DNA of 25,164 bases from a virus, in the IMG/VR virus record IMGVR_UViG_3300044972_000098, positions 1 to 25,164 of that record; one strand, 5' to 3'. Below, piece after piece: positions 1 through 7,866 of this stretch. Each line of letters opens with the position of its first letter. Within the stretch, counting starts at the first letter, position 1. Position numbers and translations under genes: made by a program. The notes under the pieces are model-generated. The model was not told the DNA's origin. It searched no databases and was given only the letters and a program-made list of their open reading frames with translations.

Positions 1-1
1 C

Positions 2-1219
2 ATCAACACGCCACGCTGGGCGCTTCCGATCCTGCAACGCGAGGGCGCCCGCTACATCGGAGCATTCGGAGGGCGTGGATCTGGGAAAAGTACGTTCTTC
101 GCGGAATGGATCGTCGAACGTTGCGTGATGCGCAAGACCGATGTTGTCTGCGTGCGCGAGGTTCAGAAGTCGCTGAAGCAATCGGTCAAGAAGCTGATTG
201 AAAACAAGATCGATGAGCTTGGCGTTGGTCATCTGTTCCAGGTGCAGCAGGCCGAGATCAAATGCCCTCACGGAGGCGTTATCATCTTTCAAGGCATGCA
301 GAACCATACAGCCGACAGCGTGAAGTCGCTGGAAGGGTTCGACATTGCCTGGGTGGAGGAGGCGCAGTCGATCAGCCAGTTCTCGCTTGATCTGCTACGC
401 CCGACCATCCGCAAGCCCGGATCGCAACTTTTGTTCAGTTGGAATCCACGGTTCGACACAGATCCGATTGAGGTTCTGCTGCGTGGCACCAACCCGCCAC
501 ATGACGGTGTGATCGTTGAGGTGAACTATACAGACAATCCGTGGTTTCCAGACGTTCTCAAAGACGAAATGGAGTACGACAGGCAGCGCGATCCAGACAA
601 ATACATGCACGTCTGGAAGGGCGAGTATGTCCGCAACAGCGAAACCCGCGTGTTCAAAAACTGGACGGCGGAAGAGTTCGAAACGCCGCCTGATGCCGTT
701 CATCGCCTCGGCGCCGACTGGGGTTTTGCCAGCGATCCAACAGTGCTGGTGCGCTGCCACATTGTCGGTCGCAAACTGTACATTGACCACGAAGCTTATC
801 AGGTGGGGTGCGAGATCGTCGACACGCCTGCGCTGTTCATGTCCATCCCTGAGGCTGAACGCTGGCCTATGGTGGCCGATAGCGCGCGGCCCGAGACGAT
901 CAGCCACATGCGCAAGAACGGCTTCCCGAAGATCCAGCCAGCCGTCAAGGGAGCGAAGTCGGTCGAGGAGGGCGTTGAGTGGCTGAAGTCCTTCGACATC
1001 ATTGTGCATCCCCGTTGCAAGCACACCATCGATGAATTGACGCTCTACAGCTACAAGACAGATCGCGACACGGGCAGCATTCTTCCGATGCTGGAGGACA
1101 AGGAAAACCACGTCATTGACGCGCTGCGCTATGCCTGCGAGGGCGCGCGTCGGGCAGGCAGGCAGGAGAAGCCAAAGCCTCGCCTCGTCCCTGTAAGCAT
1201 GCCGATGGCACGTCATTGA
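2..1219 (+). CDS. terL: Terminase large subunit (5' partial)
   Basis: ATPase-nuclease motor that packages phage DNA into the prohead through the portal. The frame is open from base 2, so the start codon lies upstream; 405 residues are visible and probably only a few tens are missing. The Walker A loop GGRGSGKS is at bases 68-91. A Walker B-like segment FDIAWVEEA is at about 338-364, followed by the coupling-type segment LLFSWNP. The C-terminal RNase H-like nuclease has three acidic sites: GADWG (near 716), ADSARPE (near 875) and HVIDALRYA (near 1112). This is the Terminase_3/PBSX-type architecture. An in-frame ATG at 125 falls after Walker A, so it cannot be the true start. The portal gene follows after a short gap holding a promoter. 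The small terminase subunit should lie just upstream of the window. Confidence 0.95.
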   Translation: MNTPRWALPILQREGARYIGAFGGRGSGKSTFFAEWIVERCVMRKTDVVCVREVQKSLKQSVKKLIENKIDELGVGHLFQVQQAEIKCPHGGVIIFQGMQNHTADSVKSLEGFDIAWVEEAQSISQFSLDLLRPTIRKPGSQLLFSWNPRFDTDPIEVLLRGTNPPHDGVIVEVNYTDNPWFPDVLKDEMEYDRQRDPDKYMHVWKGEYVRNSETRVFKNWTAEEFETPPDAVHRLGADWGFASDPTVLVRCHIVGRKLYIDHEAYQVGCEIVDTPALFMSIPEAERWPMVADSARPETISHMRKNGFPKIQPAVKGAKSVEEGVEWLKSFDIIVHPRCKHTIDELTLYSYKTDRDTGSILPMLEDKENHVIDALRYACEGARRAGRQEKPKPRLVPVSMPMARH

Positions 1220-1244
1220 TATTATGCTGGGTCTGTCATATACT
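1216..1244 (+). promoter_or_regulatory. Sigma70-type promoter upstream of portal
   Basis: A -35 box TTGATA (1216-1221) and a -10 box TATACT (1239-1244) are separated by exactly 17 bases. Each box differs from consensus at one position. The -35 overlaps the terL stop codon. Expected transcription start is near 1251, about 25 bases ahead of the portal start. Such a match is unlikely by chance in GC-rich DNA and it sits in the largest gap of this part of the operon. It would allow the portal-head genes to be transcribed apart from terL. No experimental evidence is visible. Confidence 0.6.
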
Positions 1245-1276
1245 GCAGCCCAAATATCCAGCGAAAGGCGCGCACC

Positions 1277-3346
1277 TTGGCCCGCATGACCAAAGACCAG
1301 CGGCTTGCAAACGTCCATGCGGAAGCATTGGCCGAGTTTGACAATATCCAAGGCGTGATGCGCGATGAGCGGTTGCAGTGCCTAGAGGATCGCCGCTTCT
1401 ACTCAATCGCTGGCGCGCAGTGGGAGGGCAACCTCTATGAGCAATATCTGAACAAGCCCAAATTTGAGGTGAACAAGGTCCACCTGGCCGTGATGCGGAT
1501 CATCAACGAATACCGCAACAACCGCATCACGGTGGACTTCGTCAGCAAGGACGGCACAGCGGACGACAAGCTGGCCGATGTTTGCGATGGGCTGTTCCGG
1601 GCCGACGAGCAGGACAGCGGATCAAACGAGGCATATGACAACGCATTTGAGGAAGCTGTCGGTGGCGGCTTCGGTGCGTTCCGCCTGCGGTCTGTCTATG
1701 AGGACGAATACGACGAAGAGAACGAAAAGCAGCGCATTCGCATCGAGCCGATCTATGATGCCGACACGACGGTGTTCTTTGATCTGGACGCCAAGCGCCA
1801 AGACAAGGCCGACGCGCGCCTGTGCTATGTGCTGGCCGCAATGACCCGTGACGCATACCGGGCCGCATGGGATGACGACCCGACCACCTGGCCGAAGGGC
1901 ATCGAGCAGTGTGCCTTTGATTGGGCCACGCCTGATGTCGTTTATGTGGCCGAGGTCTACCGCGTTGAAGAGGCTTCAGAAACCATCCGCATCTTCCAGA
2001 CCATCGACGGGCAGGAGGAGAAGTATTTCGAAAAGGACTTCGAGGACGACGAAGATCTGGAGATGATGCTGGAGGCTGTCGGCACCAAAGAGGTCCGTCA
2101 GCGCCGCGTCAAGCGCCGCAAGGTGCGCAAGTACATCATGAGCGGCGGCAGGGTACTGGAAGACAGCGGATACATCGCTGGCGACCAGATCCCGATTGTT
2201 CCGGTCTATGGCAAACGCTGGTTCGTTGACAACATCGAGCGGTGCATGGGCCACGTCCGTCTGGCCAAGGATGCGCAGCGGCTGAAGAACATGCAGCTTT
2301 CGAAGCTGGGCGAAATCAGCGCGCTTTCGACTGTTGAGAAACCCATCTTTACGCCTGAGCAAGTTGCCGGTCACGAAATGATGTGGTCCGAGGATAACCT
2401 CAGAAACTATCCCTACCTGCTGCTGAACACCGTGACCGATGCCAACGGCGGCGAGGTTCTGTCTGGCCCAGTCGGCTACACCAAGCCGCCGCAGATCCCG
2501 CCTGCATTGGCTGGGCTGTTGCAGATCACCGAGCAGGACATGAGCGACCTGCTGGGCAAGCCCGACGCTGCCGATGAGGTGGTTGCCAACGTCAGCGGCA
2601 AGGCGGTTGAACTGGTCCAGCAGCGCCTCGACATGCAGACATTCATCTACATGTCGAATATGTCCAAGGCGATCAAGCGCGGCGGCGAAATCTGGCTTTC
2701 GATGGCGCGTGACATTCTTGTGGAGCCTGGCCGCAAGATGAAGGCTGTCGGCGCCGGTGGTGAGTTGTCCAGCATTGAAATGGGCAAGCCGATCCTGAAC
2801 GTCGAGACCGGCGAAGTGGAATATGAGAACGATCTGAGCAACGCCAAGTTTGACGTGGCTGTTGATGTTGGCCCTGCATCGGCAAGCAAGCGCAGTGCCA
2901 CCGTCCGCGCGCTGTTGGGCATGATCCAGCTTTCGCCTGATCCAGAAACGCAGCAAGTGCTGACCTCGATGGCCATGATGAACATGGATGGCGAGGGCAT
3001 CGGCGAGGTGCGCGGCTATTTCCGCAACAAGCTGATCAAGATGGGCGTCATTCAGCCGACCGAGCAAGAGGGCGAAAAGCTTCTGGCAGAAATGCAGGCC
3101 GCGCAGCAGCCAGACCCGCAGGCGCAATATCTGCAAGCTGCCGCTATGGAAGCGCAGGCGAAGGCAGGCCAAGCGCAAGCCAACACAGAATACACCTTGG
3201 CGCGTGCGGAAGAGACCCGCGCCAAGACCGTGGAGGTGCTTGCTGGCATCCAGCAAAAAGAACGCACCAACGTAGTGGAAACAGCGAAGGCTCTGCAAGA
3301 GACCGTCGCCACCGGAATGCGGCAACCGCCCAGCCGCACAATGTAA
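1277..3346 (+). CDS. P22-like portal protein
   Basis: Forms the dodecameric ring at one head vertex, the docking site for terminase and channel for DNA. Length (689 residues from TTG) is close to P22 gp1 (725), and its place between terL and scaffold is diagnostic. The core carries many charged residues and segments such as RIINEYRNNRITVDFV and PIVPVYGKRW that are typical of P22-type portals. The last 80 or so residues are Gln/Ala/Glu-rich helix, matching the C-terminal barrel region of this family. The TTG at 1277 has an AAAGG ribosome site 8 bases upstream; the in-frame ATG at 1286 would leave a spacing of about 17, so TTG is preferred. Transcribed from the promoter at 1216-1244 and/or by read-through from terL. 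Confidence 0.93.
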   Translation: MARMTKDQRLANVHAEALAEFDNIQGVMRDERLQCLEDRRFYSIAGAQWEGNLYEQYLNKPKFEVNKVHLAVMRIINEYRNNRITVDFVSKDGTADDKLADVCDGLFRADEQDSGSNEAYDNAFEEAVGGGFGAFRLRSVYEDEYDEENEKQRIRIEPIYDADTTVFFDLDAKRQDKADARLCYVLAAMTRDAYRAAWDDDPTTWPKGIEQCAFDWATPDVVYVAEVYRVEEASETIRIFQTIDGQEEKYFEKDFEDDEDLEMMLEAVGTKEVRQRRVKRRKVRKYIMSGGRVLEDSGYIAGDQIPIVPVYGKRWFVDNIERCMGHVRLAKDAQRLKNMQLSKLGEISALSTVEKPIFTPEQVAGHEMMWSEDNLRNYPYLLLNTVTDANGGEVLSGPVGYTKPPQIPPALAGLLQITEQDMSDLLGKPDAADEVVANVSGKAVELVQQRLDMQTFIYMSNMSKAIKRGGEIWLSMARDILVEPGRKMKAVGAGGELSSIEMGKPILNVETGEVEYENDLSNAKFDVAVDVGPASASKRSATVRALLGMIQLSPDPETQQVLTSMAMMNMDGEGIGEVRGYFRNKLIKMGVIQPTEQEGEKLLAEMQAAQQPDPQAQYLQAAAMEAQAKAGQAQANTEYTLARAEETRAKTVEVLAGIQQKERTNVVETAKALQETVATGMRQPPSRTM

Positions 3347-3371
3347 TGGGTGAGAAAATCGCGAGGATCGC

Positions 3372-4214
3372 ATGACTGAATTGGCAGAACAGATCGAAGA
3401 TGACTTTGAAGATGAGGCTGAAGAAATCAATGCCGACATGGCCGAGATGGCTGACGGCAATGATGACGAAGCCGAAGAAGTTGTAATTTCGATTAACGGG
3501 GAAGCGCCAGCCCCGGAGGAAGATGAGGAAGCCCGCGCCCCTGATTGGGTCCGGGATCTTCGCAAGAACTATCGTGAGGAGAAACGTCGATCCAAGGAAT
3601 TGGAGCAGCGGCTCGCACAAGTCGAACAGCGGAACACCCAAGCGGTCGCGCCACTTGGGCAAAAGCCAACGCTTGAAAAGGCCGACTACGACACCGACCG
3701 ATATGAGAAGGATCTTACTGCATGGTATGAGAAGAAGCGCCAGCATGACGAGCGTGAGGCTACCGTAAAGTCTGAACACCAAGCCGTTCAGAAAGAGTGG
3801 GAGCGCAAGCTGGAAAGCTATCAGGGGGCGAAGGCTGGCCTGAAGGTGCGTGACTTCGAGTTTGCCGAGGATGTCGTCCAAGACAATCTCAGCGTCATGC
3901 AGCAGGGCATGATTGTGCAAGGTGCCGACAACCCGGCCCTTGTCGTTTATGCTTTGGGCAAGAACCCGAAAAAGGCGAAGGAAATCGCTTCCATTACAGA
4001 TCCCGTGAAGTTCGCCTTTGCGGTTGCGAAATTGGAGACGCAGTTGAAGGTATCTAACCGCAAGGCTCAATCGTCACCCGAGCGCAAGATCAGCGGCACC
4101 GCCCGCCCATCTGGCGCGGTTGACAGCACCCTAGACCGCCTGCGGTCTGAAGCAGAAAAGACTGGCGACTATTCCAAAGTTTTCCAGTATAAGAAGCAGA
4201 AGGCCAAGGGCTAA
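3372..4214 (+). CDS. Scaffolding protein
   Basis: Assembly chaperone that directs coat protein into a prohead and then leaves. The protein has 280 residues (P22 gp8 has 303). The first 55 residues are extremely acidic (runs of D and E). A charged heptad-like helical region (about 60-140) follows, and the end is strongly basic (YKKQKAKG). Acidic N terminus, long helices and basic C terminus is the usual scaffold layout; in P22 the basic C-terminal helix-loop-helix binds coat. Position between portal and coat supports the call. Sequence-level similarity to gp8 is weak, so the assignment rests on composition and synteny. A GAGGA ribosome site is 5 bases upstream of the ATG. Confidence 0.82.
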   Translation: MTELAEQIEDDFEDEAEEINADMAEMADGNDDEAEEVVISINGEAPAPEEDEEARAPDWVRDLRKNYREEKRRSKELEQRLAQVEQRNTQAVAPLGQKPTLEKADYDTDRYEKDLTAWYEKKRQHDEREATVKSEHQAVQKEWERKLESYQGAKAGLKVRDFEFAEDVVQDNLSVMQQGMIVQGADNPALVVYALGKNPKKAKEIASITDPVKFAFAVAKLETQLKVSNRKAQSSPERKISGTARPSGAVDSTLDRLRSEAEKTGDYSKVFQYKKQKAKG

Positions 4215-4238
4215 ACCCCCATATGAAGGACCACGGAA

Positions 4239-5534
4239 ATGGCTAACGCTTTTTCAAAAGAAGAACGAGTTGCCTTTGAGAACATCCTCGAAGGCTTCAA
4301 CGATGCGCTGGTGATGTCGCGCAACGTGTCGGTGTACAACACCGATGGGTCGATGATGGAACGCACGAACGACGTGATCTGGCGTCCGCAGCCCTACATT
4401 GCGACCTCGATCAACGGCGCACCTCGCACCGACATCTCGGCCCAGTTCATCGACTTCACGCAGCTTGCTGTTCCGGCAACGCTCGGCTTCAACAAGACGG
4501 TGCCGTTTGCTCTGGACGCTCTGGAACTGCGTGACCAGCTTCAGGAAGGACGCCTTGGCGATTCCGCGAAGCAGAAGCTGGCTTCGGACATCAACGTGGC
4601 CATCATGAACGTGGCCGCTGCCCAGTCCACGATGGTCGTGACCCGCTCCGGTTCGGCTGGCGGTTACTCTGACGTTGCTGAATGCGATGCCGTGTTCAAC
4701 GAGCAGGGCGTGCAGATGTTTGACCGTTATCTGGCGCTGTCGTCGCGCTCGTATAACGGCATGGCGTCTGATCTTGCTGGCCGCCAGACCATGACGGGCA
4801 AGCCGACCACCGCGTATGAGCGGTCGTTTGTCGGTGAAGTCGCTGGCTTCCAGACGTACAAGATGGACTATGCTAACCGCATCCTGGGGAACACGACCCC
4901 GGTCGGTGACATCACCATCAACGGCGCCAACCAGTATTACACCCCGCGTGCGACCTCGACCGCAGGCACGGGTGAGACCAACAACGTGGACAACCGTTAC
5001 CAGTCGCTCAACGTCACCCTGGCAGCCGGTGCTGTCGTGCGTGTCGGCGATTGCTTCCGGTTGGCAAGCGTGAACGCGGTGCATCACATCACCAAGGGCG
5101 ACACTGGCCAGGCCAAGACGTTCCGCGTGATCTCGATCACCTCGGGCGGCGGCACTGCAGGCAACAACACCATCGTCATCTCCCCGCCGATCATCTCGGC
5201 GCAGGGCGCGACCGATGCTGAACTGCAGTACAAGAACGTCACGGCAACCCCGGCCAACGGTTCGACCGTCACGATCCTGAACGTGGACGCTGCCGACATC
5301 AACTGCTTCTGGCAGAAAGACGCTCTGGAAATCTTGCCGGGCCGTTATGCAATTCCCGCCAATGCTGGCGTGGACATCATGCGCGGCACGACCGACCAGG
5401 GCATCGAACTGGTGATGCAGAAGTTCTACGACATCAACACCGCCATCACGAAGTATCGCATGGATACATTCTTCGGCGTTGTGAACAAGCAGCCCGAGAT
5501 GTCGGGCATCTTGCTGTTCAATCAGGTTCCGTGA
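4239..5534 (+). CDS. Major capsid (coat) protein, P22 gp5 family
   Basis: HK97-fold coat protein building the icosahedral head. At 431 residues it is almost exactly the length of P22 gp5 (430). From memory of P22 gp5, matching blocks include NNVDNRY, then a beta stretch ending VRVGDCFRLASV (P22 has VDNRF...KRGDKISFAGV), and VTILNVDAADINCFW followed by DALEI (P22 has [21 protein letters not shown]). These lie in the part after the P22 I-domain. The ATG at 4239 has AAGGA upstream. An intrinsic terminator immediately follows the stop, consistent with a highly expressed gene that insulates downstream genes. Confidence 0.93.
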   Translation: MANAFSKEERVAFENILEGFNDALVMSRNVSVYNTDGSMMERTNDVIWRPQPYIATSINGAPRTDISAQFIDFTQLAVPATLGFNKTVPFALDALELRDQLQEGRLGDSAKQKLASDINVAIMNVAAAQSTMVVTRSGSAGGYSDVAECDAVFNEQGVQMFDRYLALSSRSYNGMASDLAGRQTMTGKPTTAYERSFVGEVAGFQTYKMDYANRILGNTTPVGDITINGANQYYTPRATSTAGTGETNNVDNRYQSLNVTLAAGAVVRVGDCFRLASVNAVHHITKGDTGQAKTFRVISITSGGGTAGNNTIVISPPIISAQGATDAELQYKNVTATPANGSTVTILNVDAADINCFWQKDALEILPGRYAIPANAGVDIMRGTTDQGIELVMQKFYDINTAITKYRMDTFFGVVNKQPEMSGILLFNQVP

Positions 5535-5546
5535 TCTGATAGCATC

Positions 5547-5571
5547 GGGGGCGGGGAAACTCGCCCCCTTT
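5547..5571 (+). terminator. Intrinsic terminator after coat gene
   Basis: A 9-base-pair stem (5547-5555 with 5560-5568, one G-T wobble) closes a GAAA tetraloop and is followed by TTT and a T-rich stretch (to 5578). It lies 12 bases after the coat stop. The U tract is short, so termination may be partial, letting some transcription continue into the neck genes. This would favour coat over downstream products. Confidence 0.7.
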
Positions 5572-5595
5572 CACCTTTGACAATGGGATAGTGCC

Positions 5596-5766
5596 ATGCC
5601 GCTGACAAAAGGTTACAGCCGCAAGTCCATCGGAGAGAATATCAAGATGGAAGAGAAGTCTGGGAAGCCGCGCAAGCAGGCTATTGCCATCGCGATGAAC
5701 ACGGCACGCACCGCTGCCATGAAGGCAGGCAAGCCGTCGAAGGCACCGAAAGGCAAGAAGACATGA
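5596..5766 (+). CDS. Small basic phage protein (DUF6496-like)
   Basis: A 56-residue lysine-rich protein: it begins MPLTKGYSRKSIGENIKMEE, continues with a GKPRKQAIAIAMNTAR block, and ends in a Lys-rich tail. It resembles a widespread family of very short phage proteins with the pattern SIxxNIKxExxxGKPxKQAIAIA (DUF6496 as I recall it) found beside head genes. Its function is unknown; the basic charge would fit nucleic acid or acidic-protein binding, but that is speculation. It is too short for many gene callers. The stop overlaps the next ATG (ATGA), indicating translational coupling. Confidence 0.8.
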   Translation: MPLTKGYSRKSIGENIKMEEKSGKPRKQAIAIAMNTARTAAMKAGKPSKAPKGKKT

Positions 5767-5972
5767 CGACCATGCTTTACAAGTCTCCCGGCAAGGTCAA
5801 GCGCAGCGCAAGCGAGACGTTTGACACCTGCATCGTGGAAGACAACGAGATTGAAGCCACCATCGAGGCGGGATGGCATTACACCGTGCGCGAGGCTATC
5901 GCTGCCTCCAGTTGCCCTTCACCCGAGGCCAAGCCAAAGCGTGGCCGCCCGCGCAAATCTGAGGCTCTGTGA
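5763..5972 (+). CDS. Small protein with C-terminal AT-hook-like motif
   Basis: A 69-residue protein of unknown family. Residues 1-50 form a small mixed domain (EIEATIEAGWHYTVREAI). Residues 57-65 read KPKRGRPRK, a textbook AT-hook core (RGRP flanked by basic residues, bases about 5931-5957), a motif that binds the minor groove of AT-rich DNA. It overlaps the preceding gene by 4 bases (ATGA) and the next by one (TGATG), so it is part of the head operon. The ATG at 5772 is an alternative start. An AT-hook next to coat and neck genes could mean packaged-DNA or host-DNA binding; this is inferred from the motif alone. Confidence 0.75.
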   Translation: MTTMLYKSPGKVKRSASETFDTCIVEDNEIEATIEAGWHYTVREAIAASSCPSPEAKPKRGRPRKSEAL

Positions 5973-6457
5973 TGGCATACACCAAGCGCGACATCGTGAA
6001 CCGGGCGTTTGAAGAGATTGGCCTTGCGGGCTATGTCTATGATCTGGCCCCGCAGCAGCTTGAGGGCGCTTTGCAGCGTCTTGATGCTATGATGGCGACG
6101 TGGAACGGCAAGGGCATCCGCCTGCGCTATCCTTTGCCATCCTCAACGGCAGCCAGCGATCTTGACCAAGATATCGGCGTTCCTGATGATGCGCTTGAAG
6201 CCATGCACCTCAATCTGGCTGTGCGCATCGCGCCTGGTTATGGCAAGAGTGTTTCGCCAGACACCAAGGCAAATGCGCAGCTTGCCTATAAAGCGTTGAT
6301 GTCCAGATCGACCTTCCCGGTTGAGATGCAGCTTGGCAACATGACGATCCCGTCTGGCCAAGGCAACAAAGGCTGGCGCTACTACAACGACGCATTCCTG
6401 CGTCAACCAATTGACCCGCTGACGGTTGGACCGGACAGCGCCTTGACATGGGATTGA
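5972..6457 (+). CDS. P22 gp4-like head-to-tail adaptor (tail accessory factor)
   Basis: First neck ring below the portal; in P22, gp4 binds the portal and stabilises packaged DNA with gp10 and gp26. The 161 residues match P22 gp4 in length (166). Hallmark segments are FEEIGLAGYVYDLAPQQL, LQRLDAMMATWNGKGIRLRY and a proline/glycine-rich C terminus. The ATG at 5972 overlaps the previous stop; the GTG one codon upstream (5969) is possible but less likely. No lysozyme motif is evident. A beta-rich 148-residue gene follows after 4 bases. Confidence 0.88.
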   Translation: MAYTKRDIVNRAFEEIGLAGYVYDLAPQQLEGALQRLDAMMATWNGKGIRLRYPLPSSTAASDLDQDIGVPDDALEAMHLNLAVRIAPGYGKSVSPDTKANAQLAYKALMSRSTFPVEMQLGNMTIPSGQGNKGWRYYNDAFLRQPIDPLTVGPDSALTWD

Positions 6458-6461
6458 CGCG

Positions 6462-6908
6462 ATGACCAACATCAACCAGCTTTCTTCGCTCGACACGATC
6501 CAGCTTGGCGATCTCCTCGCTGTCTGGGCCACGAATAACGGTGACACGCGCAAGGCATCAATGAGCCTGATGTTGTCGTTTATACAGGACAACCTGACGC
6601 TGCCGGGAACAACGACAACGCAATACGCAGCACCAAGCGCAACTGGTTTTTCGGTCACGGTGTCTGCTGTAGACACTTGGCTGCTGCTGATGCCAACGGC
6701 AACCTTTGCGTCTGGCACCATCGTGCTTCCATCGGCCCCGACTGACAGATCTGAGGTGAGCGTCAACTGCACGCAGATCGTCATGTCGCTGACTGTCTCG
6801 GGCGCCGGAAAAACTGTCACAGGATTGCCCACGTTCATGGCTATGGCCAACTCCTTCTTCACCATGCGGTTCGATGCAATCACGAATGCCTGGTATCGGG
6901 TCTCTTAA
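6462..6908 (+). CDS. Beta-rich phage virion-associated protein, unknown function
   Basis: A 148-residue protein. The N-terminal 40 residues (NINQLSSLDTIQLGDLLAVW... then GDTRKASMSLMLSFIQDN) follow a pattern I recognise from many phage fibre-like or structural proteins, in which a statement-like LDTIxxxDLLxV block precedes a short helix. The rest is Thr/Ser/Val-rich and probably beta-sandwich. Similar beta-rich genes in this slot, between gp4- and gp10-like genes, may encode head fibres or decoration proteins. That role is a positional guess. The next gene begins 16 bases downstream behind its own AAAGGA ribosome site. Confidence 0.65.
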   Translation: MTNINQLSSLDTIQLGDLLAVWATNNGDTRKASMSLMLSFIQDNLTLPGTTTTQYAAPSATGFSVTVSAVDTWLLLMPTATFASGTIVLPSAPTDRSEVSVNCTQIVMSLTVSGAGKTVTGLPTFMAMANSFFTMRFDAITNAWYRVS

Positions 6909-6924
6909 CCAAAGGATAACAGAC

Positions 6925-7857
6925 ATGTTCCTCTATCCATCAGCAGCCAGCACGGAAAAAGAAATCGCCATTCCGCGCGGATCGTCTCTCAGTGTTGGCA
7001 GTATTGGCGACCAGCCGTCGCTGGTTCAGATCGGCGTGCAGGAGCCAACAGGTGTTGTTGAACTGCTGAACCGCGCGCAGACCTTTGGCCCCTACGCCAA
7101 CGACCGCATGGCTACGATCTACAATCGCGGCGCAACGGTGGAATACGATGTTGGCACGCAGCCGAAGCTTCGCAGCTTCCCGCCTTTGGTGCTTGGCTCT
7201 CTGACGCCTGTTGCGCTGGTTGAGCCAGCGGCAACATTCATCACGCTGACATACGAAACCAACGCAGGCTTGGTCCGTCTGGTGAGCGCAGGCGCGCATG
7301 GCCTGACCGCCGCCGTGGCAGTCGGTGCAAGCGTCTATGTGACTTGGGCCACTGGCACGGGCGTCAATGGTTTCTATGAGATCACCGCGCTTGATACCGA
7401 CACCACTGGCGTCAAAATCACCATCAACCGGGCATTTGTGTCTGGGCTTGGTACACCGACCGTCGCAGTCGCCAACACTGTTGTCACGCTGGCATCTGTC
7501 ACGGTGCCTGGCTGGTCGATGGGCGTGGGCGGGGGCATGGAGGTTGATGCCCTGTTTACCATGACCAACAGCGCTACGGCCAAGAACCTCGGCCTGACCT
7601 ACGGAGGCGGCGTCCTGATGGCTGTCAGCGCGGCAAACAATACCAGCGCCTGCGCACAGAAGCTGATGTGCAACCGTGGATCGTCTCAGATTGTCAGCAA
7701 TGCGGCCAACCAAGTAGGCCACGGTCTATCAACAGCCGCCAACGTGTTTTTGACTGTTGATGCCACGGTTGACCAAGTCTTTGCGATCACCGCGCAGCCT
7801 GCCGCTGCGAACAACATCGTGAAGCTGGAAGCCTTCAAGCTGTACATCAACTTCTAA
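6925..7857 (+). CDS. Putative beta-rich structural protein
   Basis: A 310-residue protein without a family I can name. The start at 6925 is chosen because AAAGGATA lies 7-14 bases upstream; an upstream in-frame start at 6874 would overlap the previous gene by 35 bases and adds non-conserved residues. Residues 1-90 contain a mixed region with LLNRAQTFGPYANDRMAT. Residues about 95-190 are alternating Thr/Val/Gly strands (with AGAHGLTAAVAVGASVYVTW) that look like a beta domain of a decoration or tail protein. The C-terminal third also appears all-beta (VFAITAQPAAANNIVKLEAF). No signal peptide or membrane segment. Its place between gp4- and gp10-like genes suggests a virion component. Confidence 0.65.
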   Translation: MFLYPSAASTEKEIAIPRGSSLSVGSIGDQPSLVQIGVQEPTGVVELLNRAQTFGPYANDRMATIYNRGATVEYDVGTQPKLRSFPPLVLGSLTPVALVEPAATFITLTYETNAGLVRLVSAGAHGLTAAVAVGASVYVTWATGTGVNGFYEITALDTDTTGVKITINRAFVSGLGTPTVAVANTVVTLASVTVPGWSMGVGGGMEVDALFTMTNSATAKNLGLTYGGGVLMAVSAANNTSACAQKLMCNRGSSQIVSNAANQVGHGLSTAANVFLTVDATVDQVFAITAQPAAANNIVKLEAFKLYINF

Positions 7858-7866
7858 GGGGCAGTA

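Noticed and set aside
1976-3565. Long antisense open frame (529 codons) opposite the portal gene
   Set aside because: It mirrors the portal reading frame in GC-rich DNA, has no ribosome site or recognisable domain, and the sense gene is well supported. The similar antisense frame at 395-1351 is rejected for the same reason.
5577-5605. Possible promoter with a perfect TTGACA (5577-5582) after the coat terminator
   Set aside because: No acceptable -10 box at 16-18 bases spacing; the sequence there is GC-rich and coding.
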